A stretch of 64,000 nucleotides of DNA from SXOA01 sp046153945 (lineage in GTDB: Bacteria; Planctomycetota; Planctomycetia; Pirellulales; Pirellulaceae). The translations under genes were made by a program, and so were the position numbers. How positions within the stretch are numbered: position 1 is the first letter of the stretch; each line of letters begins with the position of its first letter. The stretch is from the NCBI GenBank assembly GCA_046153945.1, contig JBJXFF010000084.1, forward strand, positions 1 through 64,000, read 5' to 3'. A model generated the notes under the pieces. The model saw only the letters and a list, made by a program, of their open reading frames with translations, had not been told where the DNA came from and did no database searches. This document shows positions 25,133 through 35,200 of this stretch, in pieces.

Positions 25133-26455
25133 CTACGAGGTGATTTCCCAGCCTTTGCGATATTCTTTCGAGAGAAGTGCGTTGGCCTCTGGCGAGTTGG
25201 CGACTTTCATGGTAGCGGGATCGTACTCAATCGTCTTGCCGAGGCGGTAGGCAACATTCCCCAGGAGGACAATCTCCGTGAACGGACCTGCATAGCCAAA
25301 GTTGCTGCCGGTGCGGCTGCCGGTTTTGCAGGCGGCGAGCCACTGCTCGTGGTGGCCGGGGGATTTCGGGAGAAAGGGATCGGGACCCTTGAAGTCCTTG
25401 AACTGCTCCTCGGGAAGGAGTTTGGGCATCCCGTCGTGGGCGATGGCGATCTTTCCCTTGTCGCCGATGAACAGCGAGCCGTTCATAGGAAGCTCCTTGG
25501 CAATTTCCGCCGGCGGCTTGGCTTCCCCTTCGTACCAGAAGGCTTTGACAGCGGGGAGCTTCTTCCCCTTTTCGCCCATCCGCTCGCCGAAGTCGAATTC
25601 CGTCACCATCCAGGTGGGGGCGCTATGCGGATTGGGAGCGGGACCCTTCGACGTAACTTTCACTGGGCCACCGAGTTCGAGCGCCCAGAAGCTGGGGTCC
25701 ATCAGGTGGATGGCCATGTCGCCGATGGCTCCGCATCCAAAATCCCACCAGCCGCGCCATTTGAACGGGACGTAAGCCGGGCTGTAATCCCGCTCCGCTG
25801 CAGGGCCAAGCCAGAGATCCCATTTCAGATCCTTGGGAATCTCCGCCTTGCCCGTGGGCTGCTCGATTCCTTGCGGCCACCACCGACCGGGACGGTCGGT
25901 GATGACGTGGACTTCCTTCACGCTGCCAATCGCGCCGGTCTGGATCAATTCCACAAGGCGGAGATAGCCGGGGTGCTCGTGGTTTTGCGTTCCCATTTGC
26001 GTGGCCACTTTCATTTTGGTTGCGGTCTGGGCAATGAGGCGGGCTTCCTGCACCGTGTGGGTCAGCGGCTTCTCGCAATAAACGTGCAGGCCACGGTGAA
26101 GGGCACGGATGGTGGCGGGAGCATGATGATGGTCGGGCGTGGCGACGACGACCGCGTCCAGATCCTTCTGTTCTAAGAGTTCGCGATAGTCGGTATAGCT
26201 TTTGGCCGATTTGAACCGGGCCGCGGCCCCACCGAGGCGTCCTTCATCCACGTCGCACAGGGCGACGATGTTCTCGCCAGCAACCGCAGCCAGATCGCCC
26301 GCGCCCCGTCCGCCGACGCCGATGACGCCAATATTCAGGCGCTCATTCGCGCCGAGAACCCGCGCACTGGAGACCAGCGGCAGTCCGGCGCCAGCGGCGG
26401 CAGTGATAGCAAGGGAGGATTGCAGGAACCTGCGTCGGGGAAGCTGATGCGACAT
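25133..26455 (-). CDS. Tat-exported Gfo/Idh/MocA-family oxidoreductase
   Basis: 440 aa from ATG at 26455; the longer reading only adds codons through the promoter. A twin-arginine signal is visible (LPRRRFLQSS, residues 5-14). The Rossmann motif GVGGRG lies at 46-51, and the family motif EKPLT follows VVATPDHHHAPATIRAL. The C-terminal domain has WWDFGCGAIGDMAIHLMDPSFWAL, as in planctomycete members. Members oxidise sugars or related alcohols with NAD(P) bound tightly; export through Tat with bound cofactor is consistent with periplasmic action. It likely forms an operon with the esterase downstream. Confidence 0.92.
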   Translation of the reverse strand: MSHQLPRRRFLQSSLAITAAAGAGLPLVSSARVLGANERLNIGVIGVGGRGAGDLAAVAGENIVALCDVDEGRLGGAAARFKSAKSYTDYRELLEQKDLDAVVVATPDHHHAPATIRALHRGLHVYCEKPLTHTVQEARLIAQTATKMKVATQMGTQNHEHPGYLRLVELIQTGAIGSVKEVHVITDRPGRWWPQGIEQPTGKAEIPKDLKWDLWLGPAAERDYSPAYVPFKWRGWWDFGCGAIGDMAIHLMDPSFWALELGGPVKVTSKGPAPNPHSAPTWMVTEFDFGERMGEKGKKLPAVKAFWYEGEAKPPAEIAKELPMNGSLFIGDKGKIAIAHDGMPKLLPEEQFKDFKGPDPFLPKSPGHHEQWLAACKTGSRTGSNFGYAGPFTEIVLLGNVAYRLGKTIEYDPATMKVANSPEANALLSKEYRKGWEITS

Positions 26456-26664
26456 AAAATATCCAAAAGTCTGGAAGCGGGAGGGTTCAACAAGTGCCGC
26501 TATCGTACCGCGTGAAGAGAGCGACCCGCAACTCACCCGCAAACTGCTCTTGACACAATCTCGCCCCCGCCACTAAAAGCCCACGCTTGTTCTACCCGAA
26601 CTGCCGAGCGGCATTCGCTGCGCGGTGGCCCCGCGGACTTTCGTCTGCCAGAAGGAACTCACGC

Positions 26665-28077
26665 GTGTATTCTACCCGCTTGTCTTTGTTAATCGCTTTC
26701 TTGTCCGTGCTCGCCCTCGCGGCAAACACGGTGGCTGATGATCCCGCGCCTAAGAGGGCACCTGCTCGCGCGGGGACGAAAGTTCCGCCGGCGTCCCCCA
26801 AAAGGGCGGCCGCGGAACCCGATGGGCATGCCGGCCACGATCACGGCCATGTACACGGCGAAGAGGCGACGGGGACGGGCGACTACTACCCCGAAAATCA
26901 AATGCTCGGCGACGTCTTCGCCGACGGTTATTCCGATTGCGGGTTTGGAAACTGCGGGCGCTGTGGCACTTGTTGCGGCACTCTCTGCAATCCGGGCGGC
27001 TGCGGCATGTATGTCCGGGCGGATTACCTGCTTTGGAGCACCAAGGGGATGAACCTGCCACCTCTGGTGACGGCAGGAAATCCGAATAACACGGCGATTC
27101 CCGCTGGCGTCATCAACGAAGATGGGAGCTTGCCGGCCAACACGCAGGTGCTGTTTGGCAATGGCCTGGTGAACAGCCAGGGACGTTCCGGCGGACGGAT
27201 TGTCATGGGAATGTACATCAATCCTTGCTGGGCCATCGAGGGAGAATATTTTGGCCTCGCGGACAAATCAACCAGCTTTCAAGGTGCCTCAACCGCTACC
27301 AGTCAGTTGGCCTTTCCGTTTTTTGATGAATCCAGCAACGGCTTGCCGGCTGTCTTCAGTTGTCCCGATGCCGCCTTTGCCGCTCAGGCGACCACGCGGG
27401 TTCAGGGGGGCGGAGTTCGCCTGCTTCGCAATATCTGCTGCGGTGAAGGTTGCGGCCCCTCTTGGTGGGACGGTTGTCCGGTCAATGTCGCCAAGCGAGT
27501 GGACTTTCTGCTCGGCTATCGAGTCTTGCGGCTTGACGACAACCTGACGTTCGAACAAACCTGCGACCTCAACGGGGTTCCCCGCTTCGGTCGCGACGTC
27601 TTCGACACTCAGAACACTTTCAACGGAATTGATTTGGGGACCATGATGCAATTCCGCCGCCGCTGCTGGTCGCTGGATTTGATCACGAAGGTCGGCATCG
27701 GCAGCACGCGGAGCGTGGTGCAGATCAATGGCGTCGCCTTTCAAAATGGCATTCAGCAAACGCCCGCGGGCAGCATCCTGGCGGTCTCCACCAACAGCGG
27801 CACCCATATCAACAACGGCTTCACCATGTTGCCGGAACTTGGCCTCAACGTCGGCTACCAGATCAATCCCTGCTGGCGATTCACCACGGGGTACACGGTG
27901 ATGTATTGGTGCGGCGTCTACCGCCCCGGCGACCAGATTGATCAGCACATCAATCCCAACCTCTGGCCGCCGCTCCCCACGGCGGCCAATACCGCCGGAC
28001 TCTGGCCGCAATATCCCGGCCGGGCGAGCGACCTTTGGATTCAAGGGGTTAACTTCGGCTTGGAAGCCCGCTGGTAG
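26665..28077 (+). CDS. BBP7-family outer-membrane beta-barrel protein
   Basis: 470 aa from a GTG at 26665, chosen because GAAGGAA lies 8 bp upstream and the signal peptide starts there. After the signal comes a His-rich stretch (GHAGHDHGHVHGEE) and a Cys-rich segment with several CxxC-type pairs (CGFGNCGRCGTCCG). Then the BBP7 opening ADYLLWSTKGMNLPPLVT and a long beta-rich region ending in a typical aromatic-terminated strand (NFGLEARW). The family is named from Planctomycetes and is predicted to sit in the outer membrane. The divergent UDP-sugar dehydrogenase gene ends 17 bp after it. Confidence 0.85.
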   Translation: MYSTRLSLLIAFLSVLALAANTVADDPAPKRAPARAGTKVPPASPKRAAAEPDGHAGHDHGHVHGEEATGTGDYYPENQMLGDVFADGYSDCGFGNCGRCGTCCGTLCNPGGCGMYVRADYLLWSTKGMNLPPLVTAGNPNNTAIPAGVINEDGSLPANTQVLFGNGLVNSQGRSGGRIVMGMYINPCWAIEGEYFGLADKSTSFQGASTATSQLAFPFFDESSNGLPAVFSCPDAAFAAQATTRVQGGGVRLLRNICCGEGCGPSWWDGCPVNVAKRVDFLLGYRVLRLDDNLTFEQTCDLNGVPRFGRDVFDTQNTFNGIDLGTMMQFRRRCWSLDLITKVGIGSTRSVVQINGVAFQNGIQQTPAGSILAVSTNSGTHINNGFTMLPELGLNVGYQINPCWRFTTGYTVMYWCGVYRPGDQIDQHINPNLWPPLPTAANTAGLWPQYPGRASDLWIQGVNFGLEARW

Positions 28078-28094
28078 GCTCTGGCCTCCGGCGG

Positions 28095-29429
28095 TCAAGC
28101 GCTCCAAATGTTGTGGCCCAGCAGGCGCACGTTTCGCATCGCATTCCGCGTATCCACCACCAGCGGGGAGTGCTCGGCGACCAGTTTGTAGTCCACTGCC
28201 GAATGGTCCGTGACGACCACCACGCAGTCCTGCTTCGCCAGATACTCCGCCGTAAGCTGCTCGCTGGAAAGTTGCGGAACACGGTAGTGCCGCATGCTGG
28301 GGAGTTTTGGAATGTGCGGATCATGGTAAGACAAAGCCGCCCCACGTTCTTCGAGCAATTCCATGATGCGAAAAGCGGGGCTCTCGCGGGGGTCATCAAC
28401 GTCCTTCTTATAGGCGACTCCCAGGATGGCGATGCGGCTTCCTTTAATCGGCTTGCCGGCATTATTGAGGGCCTCGGCGATCTTATTGACGACCCACTGC
28501 GGCATGCCGGAGTTGATTTCCCCTGCCAATTCGATGAACCGCGTCGGTGACTCGTGCTTTCGTGCCAGCCAACTGAGATAGAACGGATCGATGGGAATGC
28601 AGTGTCCACCGAGCCCTGGCCCCGGGTAAAACGCCTGGAAACCAAAGGGCTTTGTCTTGGCGGCAGCAATCACTTCCCAAATATCAATCCCCAGTCGGTC
28701 GAAGAGAATCTTGAGCTCGTTGACCATGGCGATGTTCACTGCCCGATAGACGTTCTCCAAAATCTTGCAGGCCTCCGCGACCTCGCAGTTCGAAACGGGA
28801 ACGACTTGCACGACAGCTTTGCTATAGAGGGCAACCGCCAGATCGCAACTTGCTTGATCCATCCCGCCAACAACCTTGGGAATGCGACTGGTGGAGTAGT
28901 TGGCGTTGCCTGGGTCCTCTCGCTCGGGGGAGTAGGCCAGGAAGTATGAAGAATCAGGGGGCTGACGCCCCCCGCTCGCCTGGAGAATCGGCAGCACCAC
29001 ATCCCGCGTCGTTCCGGGATACGTCGTGCTCTCCAGAACAATTAGTTGTCCCGGCCGCAGAGTGGCCGCGATTTGTCGGGCGGTCTGCTCCACGTACGAC
29101 AAATCCGGGTCGCGGCTGTCGGTGAGGGGGGTGGGGACGCAAATCAGAATGCAGTCCGCCTCCACCAGGCGGCTCATGTCGGCGGTTGGTTCGAAGCGGC
29201 CGGAACTGATGCAGCCGCTAATCCACTCCCCCGGCAGGTGGGCGATGTAGCTTTCCCCCCGCCGCAGGCGCTCCACCTTGGTCGCGTCGCAATCGAACCC
29301 CAGGCAGCGAAAGCCGGCCTCGACAAACGTCTTCACCAGAGGCAGGCCGACGTACCCCAGGCCGATGATGCCTACAACCGCCGTTTTGGACTCGATGCGG
29401 GATTTCAGGAACTCAAAGTGGCCGGTCAT
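28095..29429 (-). CDS. Nucleotide sugar dehydrogenase (UDP-GlcNAc 6-dehydrogenase type)
   Basis: 444 aa from ATG at 29429. NAD-binding motif GLGYVG at 23-28, central helix ACKILENVYRAVNIAMVNELK-like region, catalytic Cys277 in GGHCIPIDPFY, and C-terminal UDP-binding part with GVAYKKDVDDPRESP. The pattern matches WbpA/TuaD-like enzymes; GHCIPIDPFYLSW favours the UDP-N-acetylglucosamine dehydrogenase group. It would make uronic acid precursors for surface polysaccharide. It is divergent from the pyrophosphatase gene, with about 110 bp between the starts. Confidence 0.9.
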   Translation of the reverse strand: MTGHFEFLKSRIESKTAVVGIIGLGYVGLPLVKTFVEAGFRCLGFDCDATKVERLRRGESYIAHLPGEWISGCISSGRFEPTADMSRLVEADCILICVPTPLTDSRDPDLSYVEQTARQIAATLRPGQLIVLESTTYPGTTRDVVLPILQASGGRQPPDSSYFLAYSPEREDPGNANYSTSRIPKVVGGMDQASCDLAVALYSKAVVQVVPVSNCEVAEACKILENVYRAVNIAMVNELKILFDRLGIDIWEVIAAAKTKPFGFQAFYPGPGLGGHCIPIDPFYLSWLARKHESPTRFIELAGEINSGMPQWVVNKIAEALNNAGKPIKGSRIAILGVAYKKDVDDPRESPAFRIMELLEERGAALSYHDPHIPKLPSMRHYRVPQLSSEQLTAEYLAKQDCVVVVTDHSAVDYKLVAEHSPLVVDTRNAMRNVRLLGHNIWSA

Positions 29430-29538
29430 GGTTTCACTATAATCGGAAAGCTGCTTGCAATCCGCCCCTATCGGCGCTCTGCCGCAAAAGCCTATCTTAC
29501 GTGCTACTCTCCCTTTTGGTTCCACTCGAAAGCAACCC

Positions 29539-30084
29539 ATGACCCACGCCTGGCACGACGTCATCCCCGGCAAAAACCTCCCTGCCGAGTTCACTACCGT
29601 CATCGAAATCCCGCTCGGCTCCAGCGTGAAATACGAGCTCGACAAGGCGACCGGCCTGCTCAAGCTCGACCGCATCCTCTATTCGGCAGTCTACTACCCG
29701 GCCAACTACGGCTTCATCCCGCAAACGCTGGCGGAAGACGATGACCCGCTCGATGTCCTGGTTCTTTGCCAGGAGACGGTCAATCCGTTGACCTTGGTCC
29801 GATCGCGGGCCATTGGCGTGATGACGATGATCGACAGCGGTAAGAAGGACCACAAGATCCTGGCCGTCGCCACCGACGACCCCGAATTCAACGGCTTTCA
29901 GGAAGCGAGTGAACTCCCCATGCACCGGCTCACCATGCTGCGGCGGTTCTTCCAGGACTACAAGACGCTGGAAGGGAAAGCCGTCGAGGTGGACGACTTC
30001 CAGCCCGCCGCCTTCGCCCTCCCCATCATCAGCGAAGCCCTGGACCGCTATAGCGAACAGCGGCGGAAGGGGTTTGGGAAGTAG
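29539..30084 (+). CDS. ppa: Soluble inorganic pyrophosphatase (family I)
   Basis: 181 aa, normal length for bacterial family I enzymes. Start chosen at ATG 29539 (MTHAWHDVIPG), where homologues begin. Seen: EIPLGSSVKYELDK, ILYSAVYYPANYGFIPQT and the metal-binding DDDPLD (67-72), followed by GVMTMIDSGKKDHKI. It hydrolyses pyrophosphate to drive biosynthesis. A divergent UDP-sugar dehydrogenase gene shares the intergenic region. Confidence 0.95.
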   Translation: MTHAWHDVIPGKNLPAEFTTVIEIPLGSSVKYELDKATGLLKLDRILYSAVYYPANYGFIPQTLAEDDDPLDVLVLCQETVNPLTLVRSRAIGVMTMIDSGKKDHKILAVATDDPEFNGFQEASELPMHRLTMLRRFFQDYKTLEGKAVEVDDFQPAAFALPIISEALDRYSEQRRKGFGK

Positions 30085-30344
30085 CGTCTTACCTTTGCGG
30101 TGGCATGTCAAAGTAATATTCCCGGCCGTGGCGGCACTTCGTCGCTAGCATCGCTGGTGAGTTTCGGCAGCAGCTTGACGTTCTGCCCCGTTACAGAGCC
30201 GTAGCGATCCTGGGCCACTCTTGAATTTCCTCCGTTCTCTCTTGACTCCCTGCTTCGCTCCACCTATCGTCCGCGCCCCTGGGTGAGCCCTGCGCGGATG
30301 GATTCTGCGCGGGCGCAAACGCCTTTACACGGAGCGTCATTGGC

Positions 30345-32123
30345 ATGAAGCCTGTCAACGAACAAAATTCGCGGCTGTTGGACCGCCGCCTGTTCCTCGG
30401 TCTGGGATTGGGAAGTCTGGCCGCCATGGCGGGCTGCAAATCGCCGCTGATGCGCGGGCAAACTCCCGAGCAAGAAGACCTGAAAGCGGAAGGGGTGGAC
30501 GAGAAGGAGAAGCGGGATCTGGTCGGTAGCTACACTCGCCCGTTCGGCCTCAATAAAGTCAAACTGGAATCGGTCGGCCTCGTTACCAACCTGGACTACA
30601 CCGGCTCCGATCCGCCGCCGTCCGCGCAGCGGGATCTGCTGCTCAACGAGATGTTACAGTACTCGGTGGAAAATCCGGAAGAACTGCTCTCCCGTCCCAC
30701 GACCTCCATGGTCATCGTCCGCGGCTTTCTCCCACCCGGTATTCGGCGCGGGGAACTCTTCGACGTGGAAGTTCGGGCTCCCACGGGCTCGGGAACGACA
30801 AGTCTTCGCGGCGGCTGGCTGATGAAGGCCCAGCTCAGGCAGGTGGAAATCCTGGCTGGCTCGCTGCATACCGGCAATGTGGAAGGGATCGTGGATGGCG
30901 ATGTCATCGACGACGCGATCTTCGAAGGGGAACAGGAATCAATCACCAAGAATCGCGGCGTCGTCCTCGGCCGCGCCGTCGCCCAGCGGGACCGCGATCT
31001 GGGACTGGCCATCCGCACGGCCGACGCCAGCTTCCGCATCGTCCGCAAGGTGGAGCAGGTCATCAACGCCCGCTTCTTCACCGTCGAAAACGGCAGTAAA
31101 AAGGGTGTCGCGGAAGGGAAACGCAACAACTTCTTGATTCTCGCCGTCCCCGCCAACTACCGCCACAACATGGGGCACTATCTGCGAGTGGTCCGCAACA
31201 TTGCCCTCAGCGAAACCCCCGTCCAGCGGCTGGAACGGATTTCGGTCCTGGAGAAAAAGCTGCTCGAACCGACCACCACAAGTGCCGCTGCCGTCTCGCT
31301 GGAGGCGATTGGGAAAGAAGCGATTCCCGCCCTGAAGCGTGGGCTGATTTCAAGCGACACGGAAGTCCGCTTCTGCTCCGCGGAGGCTCTCGCCTACTTC
31401 GACGAAGCCGAAGCCGCCCCCGTGCTGGGACAAATCGCCAAGGACGAGCCTGCCTTCCGCTGGTATGCCCTGGCCGCGTTATCCTCCATGCTCAATTCGG
31501 TCACATCGCTGCAAGCTCTCTCGGACTTGTTGCATGTAACGAGCGCCGAAACGCGGTATGGAGCATTTCGTGCTCTTCGTCTCCGCAGCACGAACGACCC
31601 AACCACCAAGGGCGAGTTCCTCGCTCCTCCGGTGGCGACTTCCGAACAAACGCCGCGCGGCGGCTTTCGTTATCACCTGGTCGCCAGCACCAGCGAACCG
31701 CTCATTCATATCTCTCGCAGCCTGCGACCGGAAATTGTCGTCTTTGGCCACGAGCAGCGCCTGCACGTGCCGGGCAGCACCCAGTGGATCGAGGCGGGGC
31801 CCAAGATTCTCATCAAGGGTGACGGCGACAGGCTCCGCGTCAGCCGCTTTGGTGCCGGAGAGAGCGGCGACAAAGTGGAAAGCTGCTCGACCCTGGTGGA
31901 CGAAGTGATTCGCTCCATCGTCAAGGTCGGCGGCAGTTACGCCGACGTCATCGCCGGCTTGCGAAATGCCCACGAAAAGGGGCTGCTGGAAACACGGATT
32001 GCCGTGGAAGCGCTTCCCAAGCCGACGCGTGAGTATGAGCGAGAAGAGGAAGAGAGCGTTCCTTCGCCGACGGATGAAAAACCAGCGGAGCCGGAGGCCA
32101 AGGAAACAGTCGCCTCGAAATGA
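30345..32123 (+). CDS. FlgI-like (flagellar P-ring domain) lipoprotein with HEAT-like segment
   Basis: 592 aa. The N-terminus has a lipoprotein-like signal (FLGLGLGSLAAMAGC, Cys31). Residues about 60-300 resemble the FlgI P-ring protein: ESVGLVTNLDYTGSDPPPS, TSMVIVRGFLPPGIRRGELFDVEV, TSLRGGWLMKAQL. Residues about 320-430 are HEAT-like (EAIPALKRGLISSDTEVRFCSAEAL). The tail is charged (Glu/Lys/Pro). No other flagellar gene is in the window, so a non-flagellar envelope role is possible. It lies upstream of smc by about 130 bp. Confidence 0.75.
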   Translation: MKPVNEQNSRLLDRRLFLGLGLGSLAAMAGCKSPLMRGQTPEQEDLKAEGVDEKEKRDLVGSYTRPFGLNKVKLESVGLVTNLDYTGSDPPPSAQRDLLLNEMLQYSVENPEELLSRPTTSMVIVRGFLPPGIRRGELFDVEVRAPTGSGTTSLRGGWLMKAQLRQVEILAGSLHTGNVEGIVDGDVIDDAIFEGEQESITKNRGVVLGRAVAQRDRDLGLAIRTADASFRIVRKVEQVINARFFTVENGSKKGVAEGKRNNFLILAVPANYRHNMGHYLRVVRNIALSETPVQRLERISVLEKKLLEPTTTSAAAVSLEAIGKEAIPALKRGLISSDTEVRFCSAEALAYFDEAEAAPVLGQIAKDEPAFRWYALAALSSMLNSVTSLQALSDLLHVTSAETRYGAFRALRLRSTNDPTTKGEFLAPPVATSEQTPRGGFRYHLVASTSEPLIHISRSLRPEIVVFGHEQRLHVPGSTQWIEAGPKILIKGDGDRLRVSRFGAGESGDKVESCSTLVDEVIRSIVKVGGSYADVIAGLRNAHEKGLLETRIAVEALPKPTREYEREEEESVPSPTDEKPAEPEAKETVASK

Positions 32124-32252
32124 GCCATTGGGCAGACCCAAACGTTCTTTCCGCGGTGGGTCGCCGGCCTACCCATTCCCTGCAATCCTCAAGGATTCTT
32201 GATAAACTAAACCGGTCCATTTTCTTTGTGAAACGCCGACCGCAGTCCTGTC

Positions 32253-35200
32253 ATGCTCAAAGCCCTCGAACTTTTCGGCTTCAAAAGTTTTGCCGATAAG
32301 ACGCGCTTTGAGTTTCCCGCCGGCATTACGGTTGTGGTCGGGCCGAACGGCTCGGGCAAGTCCAACATCGTGGACGGCATCAAATGGGTGCTCGGCGAAC
32401 AATCCGTCAAGAGCCTCCGCGGCAAGGAGATGTCGGACTGCATCTTCAAGGGCTCGGGCAACGCCGGCCGCAAGCCGATGAATGCGGCGGAGGCGACGGT
32501 CGTCTTCGACAATGCCGATGGCCGCCTGCCGATTGACGCTCCGGAGGTGCATGTCACCCGCCGCGTTTATCGTAGCGGCGAAGCCGAGTACCTCATCAAC
32601 CGCCAGCCCGCCCGCCTCAAAGACATCAAGGACATGTTCCGCGGCACCGGCGTGGGGACCGACGCCTACAGCATCATCGAGCAAGGCAAAGTCGAAAAGC
32701 TGCTGCAAGCCTCGGCCAAGGACCGCCGGGCCATCTTTGAAGAAGCCGCCGGCATCAGCCGCTTTAAGGCGAAGAAGGTAGAAGCTCAGCGACGCCTGGA
32801 GCGGGTCGACCAGAACATGCTCCGCCTGCGGGACATTGTGGACGAAGTGGAAGGCCGGCTGAAGAGCGTCCGCAACCAGGCGAGCAAAGCCCGCCGGTAC
32901 CGCGAGTACAGCGAGCGTCTGCAAGAACTCCGAACGCAGGTCGCCCTCAGCGATTGGCGGAAGCTCACCGCCAAAATCTCCGGTTATGAGCAGGAGTTGG
33001 CCCAATTCGCCGAGCAGCACGCTTCTGCCGCAGCTCAAGCGGAGTCACTCGAAGCTCGGCTGCTGGAACTGGAGACCGCCATCGTCGCCTGCGGGGAGGA
33101 CATCCGCAGCAGTGAGAATCGCAGCGCGCGAATCCGCGAAGGGATCACCCAGCGGGAAGCCATCGTCATCCAGCAGCGCGGACGGGCCAAGGAACTCGAA
33201 GAGGAAGCCTCGCTCCATCGCCGCAACGTCGCCGCTATGAGCGACCGGGCCGGCGACGTCAAGCAGCGCCTGGCGCAGACGCTCGGTGAAATGTCCGCTG
33301 CCCGCGATGTGCACAACGAAATCGAAACTCGCTTGTCCCAGCAGGAAACTCATGCCGCCCAGCTTTCTCAGCAGCATGACCAACTGAGGAAACAAGGCGA
33401 AGTCCGCCGCCAGCAGCTGGTCAGCCGTCTGCAATCGGCAGCCGTCTTGCAGAACCAGATTGAGGCCTTTCAAAAGCAACTCCTTGCTCAGGAAACAGCT
33501 GCCGCCGCCCACCAGCAGCAGTTGGGGACATTGTCGATCGCACGCGAGACCATTGCAACCGAACTATTAGCGTGCCGGGAACGCGAAACATCACTGGCGG
33601 CTCAAACAACGGCCAGACAAGGCGACTTGGAAACAGCTCGGAAGGAACTTGCCAAGGCCCGCGCCGTTCAAGCCAACAGCCAGCAAAAACTGGCCGACTT
33701 GCAGAACCGACATCATCGCACCAGCGAACGCATCTCCATCCTGCAGGAACTGGAGCAGTCTCTCGAAGGGCTCGGTGTCGGCGTCAAGGAAATCGTGGCC
33801 CGCGCCAAAGCCGGCGGCAACGGTGCTTTGAGCCTCGTTCGCGGCGTCCTGGCCGATTTGCTCACGGTCCACGTCGACTATGCTCCGGCGCTCGACATTG
33901 CCTTTGGAGAAGCTTCGCAGCTTGTCGTCGTCACCGGCGGGCTCGCGGAAGTGCAGCAAGTCGCGGCCGGCGCGGGAGAATTGCCAGGACGAGTGACGTT
34001 CATTGGAACCCAGCGTAGTGCGGTTCCTCCTCGCCAACTTGCTCCCGAAGGCTTCGCGATTCAAGAAGGAGTCATTGGCCGAGCAGCGGATCTCGCCGAT
34101 GCTCCCCCGGAGGTTCAGCCGCTCGTCGAACGGTTCCTCGGCAACACCTGGCTCGTGAAGACGCTCGCCGATGCTGCCCGCCTGCGGAGCGAACTCCCAG
34201 AAGCCGGCGGCTTGCGGCTAGTGGCGCTCACGGGCGAACTCCTGGATGAGCATGGTGCTCTGACCGTCGGCCCGCGAGCATCCGCCACCAGCCTCATCTC
34301 CCGCCGGAGCGAACTTCGGTCCTGCCTCTCGCAACTGGAAACGCTCACCGAGCAAATCGCCGTTGGCCAGGAAGCAGCCGCGCAGCTCAAGCAGCAGATT
34401 GTCGAGCAAGAAGCATCCCTGCAGCAGACACAGAGCAGCGCACAAGAACTCGCAAAATCCCTCGCCGATGCCCGCTTGCAAACCCGCACCCAGGAAGAAC
34501 GCCAGCAGCAAACGGCTCAGCAGGAACAATCGACGCAAGCCGCTCTGGCGGAAGTGAATTCTCGCCACGCTGCCTTGGCCAACGGCATCACCCGCGGCAA
34601 AGCCGACTTGCTCAGTGCTCAAACCTCGGCGACTGCTCTCGGATCGGAACTGGCGGAGGAAGAAGCGGAGCTTGCTCGTCTGGATGACCAGCGGAAAGAA
34701 GCCTTGCAGCAAGCGACGACCGCCAAAATCGAGCGGGCCAAGAGCGAGCAGAGGCTGGAAGGACTCCGCGCCCGGCTCACGCAGTTTGAGGACGATCAGC
34801 GGGAACGGGAAAACGCCCTCCAGCAAGTTGCCGACCAGCTTACGCAGTGCCAGCAGCGGCGGGAAACCTGCGACTACGCCGTCCTCGCCGCCAGCAGTGA
34901 ACTGGCCGAACTCTACCTCCACAAAGAGGCCTTCGCCCGCGAGCTAGCCGACCATTTTCAAACTCGCGAAGCCACTACCGCCCAGCGGAACGAACAGGCC
35001 GAGTCCGCTGCCGCCCTTCGCAAGTCCATCCGCAAGCTCGAAGAAAAGCAGCATCAACTGGAGCTCGCCGCCGGCCAGGTCCGCCACGAACGGCAGACGC
35101 TCGTCGACCGGCTGAAAGAAGACTACAGCATCGATCTGGAGGCGATGACCGCTGCTGCGACTGAAACGACCGCCGAAGAGGAACAAGCCCGCACCGAGGT

